A model generated the notes under the pieces. The model saw only the letters and a list, made by a program, of their open reading frames with translations. It was not told where the DNA came from and did no database searches. Source: Tautonia sociabilis (GTDB taxonomy: Bacteria > Planctomycetota > Planctomycetia > Isosphaerales > Isosphaeraceae). Taken from it: DNA of 64,000 bases. Shown here piece by piece: positions 63,914-64,000 of the stretch (position 1 is its first letter; every line of letters starts with the position of its first letter). The stretch lies in assembly GCF_003977685.1 (NCBI RefSeq), contig NZ_RYZH01000017.1:55350-119349 (forward strand). Reading direction: 5' to 3'. The position numbers were made by a program, and so were the translations under genes.

Positions 63914-64000
63914 ATGGACACCACCAAGCGCTACCCGACCGACCTGACCAACGCCGAGTGGGCCCAGGTCGCCCGCGTCATCCCGGCCCCGAAGAAGGGT
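63914..64000 (+). mobile_element. IS5-type transposase, N-terminus, cut by window edge
   Basis: The ATG at 63914 opens MDTTKRYPTDLTNAEWAQVARVIP, the start of DUF4096-type (IS5 group) transposases, whose hallmark is Y-P-T-D-L-T-x-x-x-W. The frame is open to the end of the window. Its catalytic DDE part lies beyond the edge. The left end of the element is not defined; GAGTCTAGAAAGGGTGACC just upstream could be near the terminal inverted repeat. Confidence 0.85.

Overview
The window is one contiguous piece of a very GC-rich bacterial chromosome, roughly 70% GC by eye. The organism is most likely a planctomycete close to the Isosphaeraceae (Tautonia/Singulisphaera-like). This is inferred from family content, not from a marker-gene search. 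The diagnostic content is a PPC-domain exported protein next to a c-type-cytochrome/WD40 protein, a ThuA protein, FGly sulfatases, Tat-exported sugar isomerase and molybdenum hydroxylase proteins, an unusual SpoA (FliM/SctQ-like) protein, and many small lineage-type hypothetical proteins. Because GC is so high, long shadow frames are everywhere; genes were chosen by recognisable domains, ribosome binding sites and tight spacing.

Layout. 0.3-6 kb: exported PPC protein and cytochrome/WD40 protein (+), facing a ThuA protein (-) across a 22-bp perfect inverted repeat. 6.3-7 kb: two overlapping small genes that look like diverged tandem paralogues. 7.5-12.3 kb (-): a multi-spanning glycosyltransferase-like membrane protein, a GT2 transferase and an ExeA-like AAA ATPase. 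12.7-18.4 kb (-): a marR-hlyD-RND efflux operon, divergent from nagB and a VanZ-like gene (18.8-21.1 kb). 21.3-26.6 kb (-): RDD protein, MFS transporter, OprP/O-type porin, the C-terminal remnant of a sulfatase and a small unknown gene. 26.9-30 kb: cytidylate-kinase-like P-loop protein, then PepSY and ApbE-DUF2271 genes. 30.3-37.4 kb: small stress-type membrane proteins (Pmp3/YqaE, DUF2188 fusion, UPF0391), divergent from a bacterial-PH protein, a DUF2254 protein and a multi-domain hybrid histidine kinase. 37.4-45.8 kb: short-chain dehydrogenase, tyrosine phosphatase, GT39-like protein, the SpoA gene pair, an intact sulfatase and a small cytochrome. 46.5-53.8 kb: sucA, rplU with a clear intrinsic terminator, and B12-dependent ribonucleotide reductase nrdJ. 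54.0-55.1 kb is an obviously lower-GC island carrying one frameshifted, nuclease-like gene, next to a decayed thioredoxin-like gene. 56.2-62.7 kb: TIM-barrel isomerase and ChbG/YdjC-like deacetylase, then a three-subunit Tat-exported molybdenum hydroxylase with a small Cys-rich protein and a terminator. The right end (62.7-64 kb) is disturbed DNA with short repeats, a short lipoprotein gene and the start of an IS5-type transposase cut by the window edge.

Most of the window reads as ordinary chromosomal planctomycete DNA. The parts that deserve a second look are the low-GC island with its broken nuclease-like gene, the isolated SpoA/SctQ-like pair, the tandem paralogue pair at 6.3 kb, the recurrent GGGGTCG/CGACCCC hairpin, and the small Cys-rich partner of the molybdenum hydroxylase. 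I did not see a complete, convincing new system.
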